A stretch of DNA of 64,000 nt. Origin: Marasmius tenuissimus (lineage: Eukaryota > Basidiomycota > Agaricomycetes > Agaricales > Marasmiaceae). The notes beneath the pieces were generated by a model that was not told the DNA's origin, did no database searches, and saw nothing but the letters and a program-made list of their open reading frames with translations. Below are positions 12,431 to 23,127 of the stretch, in pieces. Numbering within the stretch: position 1 is the stretch's first letter; each line of letters starts with the position of its first letter. Location of the stretch: contig JAQOTA010000053.1 of the NCBI GenBank assembly GCA_029532415.1, positions 5,766,001-5,830,000 of the forward strand. Reading direction: 5' to 3'. Both the position numbers and the translations under genes were made by a program.

Positions 12431-12489
12431 CACGGGGAGACCAGTGCATCCACACGACTCAATTCTCGGGGATGCCCGGCCCGGCAATC

Positions 12490-12950
12490 TGTGCACATGA
12501 GTTACACGTGATCAGACGCGTCGCGAGCGAAACATTGAACACAGCCTGGGACGACCTGAGCACTCAGGACAAATACAGCAAGGACCAAAAAGGCTAAGAA
12601 GACACGGAGTTTGTAATTACCGATATCAATAGATGTAAGTATGGGACAGAGCCTGGAGGGTGAGGCCGCACGTCGACGACCGTGCGGGCCAGCGTGAACT
12701 TGGACTGACGCGTTGAGCCATCGATAATCTGGGGAGACATTATGGGCTATCTCACTCGAGATATTTTTTAAAAAAAACGTAGGCTCGAGGCTGGCCTCAG
12801 ATCTCGGAACGGTGTGTGGTACAATTCTTCGGAAGCGAGAGGGGTCCAACTCAGGACTACTCCGTGGCGTGGGTAGCCTTCTGTAGGGGTGATAGTCCCA
12901 GACAGAGAGATGTGTCCAAGCCTGATGAGCGAAATTCAACATACTTAGAT
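12490..12950. repeat. Intergenic repeat in the 3' flank of copy D
   Basis: This segment resembles 15860-16260 and, more weakly, 19950-20300. Shared blocks include aacttggactgacgc, tatctcactcgagat and tgtccaagcctga in the same order, each time downstream of an array gene. It is part of the duplicated unit or an old inserted element; I found no clear terminal inverted repeats. Confidence 0.6.
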
Positions 12951-13267
12951 ATTTGAGTATCTTGTTTCATTCAGGCTGTGTTCTCTGGACTTTACAGGTA
13001 ATTTACAGACAGCGTAGCTGCGTAAGTATCACAACTCGTGACGATCAATCGTCGAGTAAGTGTCAAAACTATGCAAATGTGCACATGAGGAAAGATGACA
13101 GTCAGCTAAGTACGAAGCCGACGAGACTATGAGTGAATTGATCATTCCAGGATTGAGTCAGATTAATGCCAGAGCAAGGGCCTCCGTTGGTCACTCCCCT
13201 CACTCCCAGGGGTACTGGGAGTGCTGGGGATGAAGGAGGAAGGCGAGAGCGTGAGTAGAGTAGGTGA
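12951..13267. other. 3' flank of copy D
   Basis: Contains 'ttacaggtaatttacagacagcgta', which recurs near 16805 and 20310, and 'cgaagccgacgaga', which has counterparts in front of most array stops. Beyond the in-frame TGA of copy D the sequence still resembles the longer C-terminus of copies F-K (ccttcctcctt..ccagcactcccagtac). I see no separate gene. Confidence 0.5.
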
Positions 13268-15660
13268 TCAGGAAATGAACGATGGTAGCGGAGGTATGGG
13301 TGGTAGAGGCCTAATGTTACGTGTCGTAGGGTTCGGAACCATATCCGAGTCGCTGAGAAGCCGCGTGCTTCGTCGAGAATGGTAACTCGGGAGAGTTTCG
13401 TAGGTTCGGGTACTGGCTAATGTATCGCGCCGCGACCTGGGATGATCCCCGAGGAAATAAGGCGGAACTGTTGTTGCGCTGGAGACCACGGAAAGAGGGC
13501 GCACAATGGGAGAATCAGATCGATCCAGAAACACTAATGAGGGAGGGAGATTGTGAACTGGTGTACTCGCTGAAGTGCCTGTAACATCACCGGAGCGATC
13601 ACTGGTTGAAGGTGGGGTATCGGCCGGTTCACCGAGAGGGGTGTGTGGGCTGCCCGGATCCTTCTCCTTCGCCTCTTCCTCGAAACCCAAGACTGAGCTA
13701 TCAGGGGATAAGGGCGATGTGTACCGAGCATCAGAAGGCTCGTCTTGGGGACTATATCTTGGGGATCGAAAAGAGTCATCAATGCCAAACAAACTATCCC
13801 TGCCCTTCTCCTTCGTAGCATTGTCATTCGCTTTCGGAGACGAGTCATCATTTTTGCCGCGACGGCTGTGAGAAAGCTGATGCCGACTGGCGTCCCGTTG
13901 TCGTTCGCGCGACGGACGGTGGCGTTTTTCGTGTTCTTGTAAAGGATCTTGGTCCTCATCTTTTCGTGGTGAATACTTTCGGCCTTTGTCTTGGTTTTTG
14001 TCCCAATTACGGCGTACAACTGTGGACCGCCGTTCACCGGTACCACTCGTGAAAACTGAGGAATTGAACATGGCATCGGCAGGGTCAAACGGCATGGCCT
14101 TTTGGCCGCCATCTTGTTCAATAAGGCTCGAAGAACAGGACGACCATGACCACACACCTCGTCTGACTTGACTTTCTTCCAAAGACCGCGGAATGCTGTG
14201 TCTTCCTCTAAAGCACCAAATTTAGCATTCCGTCGCGTATAACAAAAGAGAAGCTCGCATATAGAACCAATGAAAAAATAAAGATAGGGGCCGTCAAAGA
14301 AGTTTGAGACAGTACGAACGCCACAGGATGAACACAGGGATATCACTTACTACTTCCGCTGGAATACGCAGCAGCGGCCAAAATATTGAGCACGCACTCC
14401 TTTACCATAAGGCTCGTTTTCGAGCTTGCAAGAAGCTTTTCCAAGGTCTTCAAGAATTTGCGAGAGGTTGACTGGTTTATGAAGGTATCTGACGAGTTTG
14501 TGAGCATGAATGCCCAAAGCTAACATGTGAAAGTCGAAATTGAGAGTTTGAATATCATGATAAGAGGATTACTCACCCTAGCAGCACCGAGCTGGGCCTT
14601 CGGCTGACCGTGCTTGAACTCTCTACGTAATGCCTGCATAGCCTCTTTGGCATTGGAATCGTTGGCTGATGCACGTTCACAAACGTCAAGGACAAGAGCC
14701 GAGTCTTCAGAGGACGTTGCCGCGAGGAAGCCTGTGTACGACGCGAGCAAAGCGAAGTGGTCAAGGGATTACTGAAACGATGCAGCTGTAGCAGATGTAG
14801 AGCGCACCAATCAAATCTGTCAACTCTCCCTGTTTCTCGGGGTGCACCAGCTGCCACGACTGTCTTTCTTCTCTCTGACCACGGCCATTTTTCTCGTCCT
14901 TGACTTTGTCATGGCCACCACTGGTCCATTTGGATAACCATCCACCCTCCGTCCTGCCTTTCTCTTTCCCTCTGATCTCCGTGCTGACATGGGGGCCATT
15001 TTCAATATCGTGCAACACCGTTGGGTTCGGTATCGGCAAATCCATGGATGGGCATTGCTCCATCCCTGTACTGAACGTCGAAGGCGCAGACATCTGCATT
15101 GTCGCCGTTGTGTCAGTCGACGCCTTGTGCTGGTGATGAGCTTGATGAGGATATCCAGTGCTCGGTAGATGCTGCTGTCCGTACAGTGAAATCAGTGACC
15201 TGTCACCTCAATATTCCCATTGCTGGGGGTAGCACTATCGAATAGTTGCCTGAATTACTACAATGATGATCAAGGTCGGGACTTTTTCTTCTCCAGCGTG
15301 CTGGATCTGGACAGTTCATGATGGGAACTACTAGGTGGCCGTGCCTCGCCTGGTGGAAGGCTCCCAGATGTTGATGGTGCCAAGGGTGGCTGGAGGTGAA
15401 GATTAATCGGGAAATGGCTCTACAAGCTCGTGTGATTCGACATCGTGAAGGTCTTTTCGTCGTTGTTGAGATCGTGTTTGCTGTCGAGCCGGCTGTTGAG
15501 ATTGTATTGACTGTCGAGCTGGCTGTTGAGCTTGTTATTGCTACACCTGACTCTGATTCTGACTCCGTGTGTAGACGGCATGATTTGGGTCATTGAAGTG
15601 GAGAGCTCGGTGATGTTATGGTTCGTTTCAAATGGGACCGCGGGAGCACTAGCTTCGGTT
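13268..15660 (-). CDS. Array copy D: VHS-domain protein with WW/SH3-ligand tail (spliced)
   Basis: Probable endocytic or endosomal adaptor. Exons in order: a short first exon near 15540-15660 (NDPNHAVYTRSQNQ, shared with copy E); an exon from about 15099 (MQMSAPSTF..WLSKWTSGG..ELTDLIG); then the VHS domain (FLAATSSEDSALVLDVCERA, about 14735-14585; LWAFMLTNSSDTFINQSTSR to ILAAAAYSSGS, about 14522-14360; KFGALEEDTAFRGLWKK, about 14225-14165). The tail begins with AMPFDPADAMFN, a sequence that follows the VHS domain in basidiomycete Lsb5-like proteins. The tail (to 13268) has YETLPSYHSRRST, RPLPPIPPLP and the shared TGA stop. VHS domains bind sorting signals or ubiquitin; yeast Lsb5 links to the actin/endocytic factors Las17 and Sla1. 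The start codon is uncertain. Confidence 0.7.
15420..15545. repeat. Imperfect 30-base tandem repeat beside the first exon of copy D
   Basis: Two clear units (tgctgtcgagccggctgttg.. and gactgtcgagctggctgttg..) plus a degenerate part unit lie in the probable first intron of copy D. Copy E lacks this expansion at the equivalent place. Confidence 0.6.
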
Positions 15661-15859
15661 TGCCCTTCTGAACAGTTCTTGGACTTCACTTGCCAAAGTA
15701 GTGGGGGAGATCATAATGGAGGCAGGGCGGACGTCACATCGCTGATGGCCGCATACTGTTCTTCTATTGTTGTCTATTCCCCACTGGTTGTTCATGATGC
15801 ATGATGATGAACGTTGTCGACCTGGTGGAAATGGGAAAGACCAACGTTACGAGACTGTG
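15661..15859. other. Upstream region of copy D
   Basis: The block ggcagggcgga(c/a)gt near 15722 also occurs upstream of copy E near 18840, so the two VHS-type genes share 5' flanking sequence. I see no separate gene. Confidence 0.4.
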
Positions 15860-16260
15860 GGCTTCGCCGAAGGCGGCCCCACACCCGGGTCCAAGCACGT
15901 GCCTATCACGTGACTGAACGCGTCGCAAATAGGAGACCAAACACGGTTTGGGGCAACCTGAGCGTTCGAACTTCGGGGCACCTAAAACGAGCTCAAAACG
16001 GGCTGAGGGAAGACAAAGCCCGTGAGCACCAACGCTATGGGATGGAGGGTTGCACATCGATCATGACCCGTGCGAGACAGCGAGAACTTGGACTGACGCA
16101 GTCATCAATAATCTGGAGACAAACTAAGAGTTATCTCACTCGAGATCTTATCAAACAACTGTAGACTCGAGCTCCGCCTCTGAGCTCGTAATGGTGTGCG
16201 CCATGTGATCTAACCTTATAGGAACAAACGGGTGGTACCAAATCCTATTCAGCATAGGTA
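15860..16260. repeat. Intergenic repeat in the 3' flank of copy E
   Basis: Homologue of 12490-12950 (aacttggactgacgc; tatctcactcgagat). It also holds a short inverted repeat (gggcttcgccgaaggcggccc, about 15859-15880) and two CACGTG sites (see next entry). Confidence 0.6.
15897..15913. promoter_or_regulatory. Pair of CACGTG E-box sites
   Basis: CACGTG occurs at 15897-15902 and 15907-15912, the second inside a perfect TCACGTGA palindrome. Such sites are bound by fungal basic helix-loop-helix factors. They lie between copy E's 3' end and copy D's 5' end, so control of copy D is possible, but nothing else supports it. Confidence 0.3.
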
Positions 16261-17045
16261 AGTAAGTTCCGTTTCGTGAGGGCGATAGTCTACGACTGAG
16301 AAATGGTTCGAGCCACAAAAGAAGGCCTTTTGACGTTGTCGGGAATCTCCAACCACCTTCGCTATAAAGATCCGAGCGTGATACGTGAGCCCTCGGTACG
16401 ATTGTCCGTCAAATTTGTGACAACGGTTTCGAACATATGGAGGGTGATAATCGCGTCCCAGTCGCTGAACGAACACTCCGACGTAGCCGTGGCGAAAGGA
16501 CGATGCTCGAACGAGTGACATAGAGCAAGAAGGGACATCTTCTTCCATCTGGATTCGCGAGTTAAGTGCGGGGAAAGAGAGGCTCACAGTGTTCCTGTGG
16601 CCCATTGAGAAACAGAGGACGGTACTGAGGTGAAATACATAGGAAAAAGCGGCGCAGTCAACATCGCAACCAGGTGGCGAACGCCCAGAACATGGCGTTC
16701 GTGTCGTTTGGTGGAGAGAAATGGTTCGAGCGTGATAAAACCAAGTTCAAAATAGATGGCTGAGTATCCTATCGTATTCAAGTCGTATTCTCCAGGGCAC
16801 AAGTAAGTTACAGACAGCGTAAGACTAAGTACTGTACCGCAATTCGAGACTACATACTATGCAAATGTGTGCTTATGAGGAAAAATTCAAATCAGTCGAG
16901 CATAAAGCCAACGAGAGGTATAAATAGATTGATTACTCTAGGATCGATTCAATCAAGAGCCTCCGCTGTTGACTCCCTCCCTCCCAGGAGTATTGGGCGT
17001 ACTGGGGATGGAGGGAAAAGGCGACGGCGTGAACAGAATAGACGA
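16261..17045. other. 3' flank of copy E
   Basis: An open minus-strand frame (16249-16605) has no recognisable domain and looks like chance. Short blocks shared with other 3' flanks occur at 'gttacagacagcgtaa' (16806) and 'aaagccaacgagaggtataaatag' (16908). Confidence 0.45.
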
Positions 17046-18833
17046 TCAAGAAACGAACGGTGGTAGCGGAGGTATGGGTGGCAAAGACCTGATGTTACGT
17101 GTCGTAGGGATTGGAGCCATCTCGTTGAGAGTTCGGGTGCTTCGTCGAGAATGGTAACTTGGGAGAGTTTCGTAGGTTTGGGCGCTGGCGAATGTATTCC
17201 GCCACGATCTAGGGTGATAATCCCCGGGGGAATAGGGCGGAACTGCTGTTGTGTTGGAGATCGTGGAAAGAGGACGTGCGATGGGAGAATCAGATGGCCT
17301 TAACAACACGAATGAGGGAGGTGTGTCGCAAACTGGTGTACTCGTTGTATATGGTGTTATTGGACCATCCTCGGAGTGGCCGCTGGTTGAAGGCGGGCTA
17401 TTAGGGATTTCACCGAGAGAAAGGTTCAGGTTGCTCCAACCCTCCTCCTCTTCTCTATCCTCACGCACACGCTCCGAGCGTCTATCTCGCAAGGGTCGCA
17501 AAGTGTCATCAATACCGGACCAATTGTTCTTGCTACTCTCCTTCGTAGCATCGCCATGCTCTTGCAAGGGAAGGTTGCCAGTTTTGCAGTGCTGGCTGTT
17601 CGGATGCTGGATCTGATTGTGCTGCGCGTGTTGCTGTTTACCGGCATGATGATCAAATGGGGGTAGTAGTCCCTTGGACTCGTATAACCACCGACCAGCA
17701 TCCATGGCCCCGGGAGGGGGAACATCAAACATTGGATCAGCATTGTCAAATGGGATGCCCTGTTGGTCACCGTGAGTCGCATTCAGTGAGCTGATAGTCA
17801 CGACCACACACCTCGTCCGGCTCGTCTTCTGGCTTGATCTTCTTCCAAAGATCGTGGAATCCGGTGTCTTTCTCTAAAGCACCAAATTTAGCATCCGTTA
17901 CGTTTGATAAACAAGGGAAAAGCTCTCAATGTAGCCAATGAAAAAGGGAAGAACCCTCACAAAGATACAAGGCGATACAAACAACGCAAGATGGAGGCAG
18001 ATTTTACTTACTGCTTTCGGTGGCATACGCAGCAGCGGCCAAAACGCGAAGTACGCGCTCCTTCACCACAGGGTCCGTTTTCGAGCTCAAAACAAGCTTT
18101 TCCAAAGTTCCCAAAAATTTCCGAGACGTTGACTGGCTTATAAATATATCCGACGAGTTTCGAAGCATGATTGCCCAGAGCTAAGATGTGAAGATTGAAG
18201 ATGAGTGTTTGAATAATAATGGAGAGGAGGATCACTCACCCTACCAGCACTGAGCTGAGACTGGGGCTTACCGTACTTGAACACTATGCGTAACTCCCGT
18301 ATCGCTTCTTTGGCACTGGAGTCGCTGGCTGATACACTTTGACAGACGTCAAGGGCAACAGCCCAATCTTCGAAGGATGGCAGCGTGTAGTAGTCTGTGG
18401 ACATCGCGAGCGAAGCGAAACAGTTGAGAATATTGAAGCAGATGTAGCAGATATAGCGCGCACCAATCAACCCCGTCAAACATCCAGGCTGTTCGTCGGG
18501 GTCCACTAGCTGTCTTTCTTCTCTCTGACCATGGGGACAATCTCTGTCCTTGTCCTTATCGTGATTGCCACTAATCCATTTGAATAGCCATCCAACCTCC
18601 TTCTCTTTCTCCTCGATCTCCTTCTTGCCTTGGCCAGCTTCAATATCGCGCGATATCATTCTGCCCAGCCGTGCCAGCATATCTATGAATGGATATCGCG
18701 TCAACAACACTTTTTGACGAATCGGTTACAGAGATCGACTCTGATCCTGGCTCTGCGTGTCAACGGCGTGGTTGGGGTCGGGTATTGAAGGAGGTGACTC
18801 GATTTCGACTGTACTTGAGGTTTTAAGTATCAT
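17046..18833 (-). CDS. Array copy E: VHS-domain protein with WW/SH3-ligand tail (spliced)
   Basis: The most intact VHS-type copy. The likely start is the ATG at 18833 (MILKTSSTVEIESPPSIPDP). A following exon carries WLFKWISGN and CLTGLIG. The VHS domain spans three exons: FEDWAVALDVCQSVSASDSS to QLSAGR (about 18390-18245); LWAIMLRNSSDIFISQSTSR to VLAAAAYATES (about 18183-18012); FGALEKDTGFHDLWKKIKPE (about 17890-17815). The tail exon (to 17046) opens with GIPFDNADPMFD, then DATKE..GIDD, YETLPSYHSRRST, RSLPPIPPLPPF and the TGA shared by copies A-E. Expected role: cytosolic adaptor at endosome or plasma membrane that can recruit WW and SH3 proteins. VHS assignment rests on the LWAIMLRN..RKFL..AAAAYA pattern. 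Confidence 0.75.
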
Positions 18834-19949
18834 GATGAGGCAGGGCGGAAGTTAAATTGGGTTTTTGAGAGATACTCATCATCGAGTACTGATGTTTGGT
18901 TACACATTTTTTTTATTGTCTGTTCGTTGTTTGTGACACTGGTAGCTGACCGTCAATCGAGGATGTTGATGGTCACCGTTGGTTTGGGCTATATTTGGTG
19001 GAAAGATTTGAGAAAGTGAAGGCCCTAGGGAACACAAATCAAAATTGGCCTTGCCGACAGCTTGGGCAGCACTATCAGTATTACGGCACCGAGCAAGGCC
19101 TCAAGGGGGTTTTATGGACGTGAGAAAGGTACCTCAAAGGCCTTGCTCGTCTGTCATAATCACGTACTACAGCTTGCTCGTTGCCCACGATGTGCTCGAG
19201 CAGCCAGGGTAAGCTTGTTTTCATCTCTTCAAATGCATCTCAACAGCGCACTCCACCGTCAACGATGGAGTACCTCACTTTTTGACCCTGTTCTCGCGTC
19301 TACCACCACTCCAAGCTACTCCAAGAGATCGTCTCGTTTGCATATCCTGGCGAAAATTACATCCAAAAACATCGCGGTGCGCACAATCCCCTTCACTGAA
19401 ATGATTTCTATGAGATCCTTTTGACGTATGCCTGTATTTATTTAATTCAGACAGCTATTTGGCCAGTTGCATGGTTGCACAGTGCACAAAAAGGCGCTGC
19501 GAGCAGCTGTCAACACCCTTAAGAGCGCGTCTTTCGACTCAAAATCGACGCGCTTTCAATCGAGAACGGTTTAGAAAGGGGAAGGCAGGATTGGGCTGGG
19601 CGTATCAAGCTGGAATGAGCAACAGACGAGGCCACGAGCACACAGATTGGGTGTATTTTTTCGTCCCGGCAAGGTGCGCGTTTCGCTCCCCGGACCTCAA
19701 TACTCCCTTTTCTGACTTGTAAGCCTCACTCAGACTTCAAATAACTCTTAACGGCTACAAGACAACCCTATCCTATGAAAATCAGAAAATCTAGTTGACA
19801 TCCTCTTCCCCGCTGGCTCCTCCCCCGGTCAAAATACTGGGGCCTTGTTACCCTGCGCGGTTGGCGGTGCACCCGACCCAGTTGAACTTCCGGATGCCCC
19901 ACCAGCCCTCACCGCATCAGTTGTATCTTTAGGATTCGCTCCGGGCTAC
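18834..19949. other. Intergenic region between copies E and F
   Basis: Contains a homologue of copy D's upstream block at its left end. A 120-codon plus-strand frame at 19062-19424 shows no domain and no splice context. I support no gene here. Confidence 0.45.
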
Positions 19950-20300
19950 TTTCTCACATGCAAGTCCGGAACACGGCTTGGGTCAGACTGAGCGCTCGAA
20001 AAAGGACTGACATGGACGCGTCGAGCACTGGATCCTTCGGATAGGTCGTCGATCATTTGAGGATCGATTTAGACCTATCCTCCTCAAAAAACCTCATCCC
20101 ACGAGTTTAGGGTTGTCCTTCGTCTCGAATGTTGGATTGTTGGTGCTATAGCTCTCTGGTGGAGGTTCGTGAACGGAGCGGTCCTCGATAATATTACCAA
20201 AGTAGCCTCGGTAGCCATCTGTATCGTGAGATCGATAGCCCCTGTCTCAAAAATGTGTCCAAGCCTGACGGAACTAAAGCTCAAGTGTCCTCTTTAATTC
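19950..20300. repeat. Intergenic repeat in the 3' flank of copy F (divergent)
   Basis: Order of blocks matches 12490-12950: an 'aacacggcttgggtcagactgagcgctcg' segment (compare 12536 and 15938), a 'gactgacatggacgcgtcga' segment and 'tgtgtccaagcctga' near 20253. It links the VHS-type and membrane-type parts of the array. Confidence 0.5.
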
Positions 20301-20464
20301 AAGTCTAGGGTTTACAGGTGATATACAGATAGTGTAAGTAAACTATTGATGGTCAGATGTCAAGAGTATTGCAAGCGTCGAAACTACATGCATATGTCAA
20401 CACGTACATATGAGTAGAAATCCAAACTCTTGGTCCAGTATGAAGCCATCGAGACATAAATAAT

Positions 20465-22484
20465 TCAATCACTCCGCTCAGGTTGATCACTGTCAGGACC
20501 TCCAGTCGTCGACTCCTCCTCCCTCTCAGGCAAAGCCGGGGTATTGGGGGTGTTGGGCATAGAGGAAGAAGGCGAAGCTGCGAACGACGGTGTCAACAAG
20601 ATAGATGATAAAGAAATGAATGGCGGTAGCGGAGGTAACGGTGGTAGAGATCTAAAGTTATGTGTTGTCGTGGGGAGGGCCATATCGGTGAGAGTTTGGG
20701 TGCTCCGTCGGGAGTGGTAGCTTGGAAGCGTTTCGTACGTTTGGCTGCTGGCGGATGTATCGCGCCGCTGTCTGTAAGGTCCGGGGGAGTAGGGCGGAGC
20801 TGTTGTCGTGCTGGAGGCAGCGGTAGCAGGGCGGACGATTGGGGAATGGGTTCGACCCAGTGGGAATATAAATGAAGAGGGGGGATAATTCTCAGTGGAG
20901 GGGGAGGGAGACCCGTGAACCGGTGTCCCCGCCGAATGTGGTGTGAATGGAACATCATTGGCGTGATCACTTATTGAAGAAGGCGAGTCAGCGGTCGGTT
21001 GAGCTAACGTAGAGTGCGAGTTGCTCAGCTCCTCCTCCTCCTGTTCTTCCTCCTCCTCTTCCTCCTCCTCCTCTTCCCCCTCGTTGTGCTCCGAGTGTGA
21101 GTTATCTAATGATATTCGCGGTGTGTACTGAGTATTGGATGGCTCGCGTTGGTGGCTATATCGCGAGAGCGGCCGCGAAGAACCTTCCATGCCCGACAGA
21201 CGTCTCACTATACTAACCTCAGCTGGTGATTTCACGGTGTCAAGCGATGCACGGGAAGGGGGCGCGGTGTGAAAACTTTCACTCCCCCGAGAATATCGAC
21301 TGGAATCCCGCGTCTGTGTTGATATAGATGCCCGCTTTCGCCCTGTAGTTTCAGAGGTCGTGTCTTTGGCGGAGTAACCTGTATTCCCGATTATAGATGA
21401 TGCAGGTGACTTGGACGAAATGGATGTTGGGTACGGAGTGAATGACTTTCGGATAGGTGGTGGTGGTGGTGGTGGTGATGGTTGTGGATCTGTTTGGCTG
21501 GGCACGGGAGGCATTGGTTTTGACCAACGAATGCCGATCTCGAGAGCATGAGGTGATTGCTGCGACGTGGTGCCAGTGTCTGGGGCGAGGGCAACTGGAT
21601 AATCATCCCGTTTACTTTGAATATTTGACTCGTCCATTATAGAAAACAACTCACGAGGGATGCTAGCTTTGAGCATGGAGCGGCGCATGAACACCAACGA
21701 GACATAGACAATTGTAGCAAAAATAGTGAAACTTCTCCATATCCATTGGAAGGGCCTGGATGCTGCTCCCCGGGCGGCAACGTCCAACACGATCACTCCA
21801 ATTATGAGGAATAAGGAAGTAACGATCCAAGGAACGTGGGGAGGTTTAGCCAAGACTGAACGGCTCCAGTAGGCCTAATGACAAAAAAATCAAGAACTAA
21901 CCCTCGAATCGACCACGGATTAGGTAGCTTACCGCCTGAGATACAAAAAATCCTATAAACGCGGCAGAAATAATAAATCGTGTGGTGGCTAAACCCAGCA
22001 ATACGGGGGGCACGCGTATTGGACAATCTTTTTGGGAGACTATAAAAAAATATTGGGCAAGGCCCGAAGCAAACGAAAGAACGAGTAGAATCAACAGGAA
22101 GGGGACGGATACGGTCGAGGAACGGGATGTCATATGCAAGTGCATCGTCCAAGCAAGGAGATACAACACAGCGAGAATGACCGTTTCCAACAAGATCGCT
22201 GACCTAGAGGGCTTCAGTATTTTGTCTGAAGTGGCGCATAGTCTACATACCTGAGACCTTCAGGTACCCCAAAACAACCCGATCCCTCCAATAAGTTCTC
22301 GAGCGCAACATCGCTCGAAGCGGCGTATATCGATACTTGTAGTCCCACCTGGACTAGAAAATGCGACGTGGAGACAAAGTTGATGCCTCGAGGAGAGCAG
22401 TACTGTGAAATGAATCATTAGGACGAGAGAAATATACGCTGGTAAGTAGACACTCACGGTCAACCATCTAGATCGAGCCCCCAT
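20465..22484 (-). CDS. Array copy F: six-span membrane protein with WW/SH3-ligand tail (spliced)
   Basis: Exons read by eye: 22484-22458 (MGARSRWLT), 22402-22251, 22203-21933, 21874-21655 and 21594-20465. The membrane domain has about six spans: HFLVQVGLQVSIYAASS, LETVILAVLYLLAWTMHLHM, VPFLLILLVLSFASGLAQYF, FIISAAFIGFFVSQA, PWIVTSLFLIIGVIVLDVAA and SFTIFATIVYVSLVFMRRS. A long tail follows: KPMPPVPSQ and a poly-Pro run, the IGNTGYS box, ESFHTAPPSRAS, a poly-Glu run (about 21033-21085), YETLPSYHSRRSTQTL and RSLPPLPPLPPF. It then reads through where A-E stop, adding about 50 residues ending QPERSD. Topology and motifs suggest a cell-surface or endomembrane protein turned over through Rsp5-like ligases; that is inference, and no known receptor family is recognised. 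Confidence 0.72.
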
Positions 22485-22499
22485 GAGTGTCGCCGAGAG

Positions 22500-22700
22500 A
22501 AATGCAGTCAGTCAAGAGACTCCCGGGGTCATGGTAAGGACTGCATCCCAATCAGGAATATCGAGTATTTGTGGCCTAGTTAACGACATATTGCTGCCTT
22601 GTTTGTCAACGGCATCAGTTTGAGGACGCGACGACCATCGACTTTTTCCTCGCCTTCTGATTAAAACTGCGATGCGAACTATCAGCCGTCCCAAGCATGC
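22500..22700 (-). promoter_or_regulatory. Conserved upstream block of copy F with CCAAT box
   Basis: About 200 bases upstream of the start are shared with copies G and H, including cccaatc (CCAAT at 22548-22552, about 65 bases from the ATG), a tcgag..gt(t/g)aacgac segment and a catcagt..gcgaac..atcag segment. Position and conservation suggest a shared promoter; CCAAT boxes bind the HAP/NF-Y complex. Confidence 0.45.
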
Positions 22701-23127
22701 GTTTCTCTATAGCTATCATTCAAACTAGCGGTGGGAACGTAAGTGGGCAGTGCCTAAATTTGAGCCAATAAATAGAACGAATGTATGAATCACCATCGTG
22801 AAACGGGACGATGAGAATGCACCGAATACAACTAGGCGGTTTTGATGTACGATGGTTTTATTGGAGATTGATTCAAGCACCCTACAAGACTCGTGTGTCA
22901 ATACTCTGAAGTCGCGCCCAGAGACCCATCCGCTCTACAGCAGCACTACTACCTGAACAGAAGCATGTTTCCTTGGTATTCTGGGCTGTCCACCTTGACC
23001 CGGCATTCACAACCTCGACTACAGCACTCGTGATGATGATCCAATCAGAAGACTCGGAGACCATGAATATAACGATGAGCTTGCTTGGATAAGATGCCGT
23101 TATACAACCTCCACGAAGCATCATTAA
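22701..23127. other. Spacer between copies F and G
   Basis: Resembles the spacers near 25400-25500 and 27950-28080 (ggcggtt..gatgtac block). No gene seen. Confidence 0.45.

Noticed and set aside
19062..19424. 120-codon plus-strand frame between copies E and F
   Set aside because: No domain, signal, splice structure or counterpart in the other array spacers.
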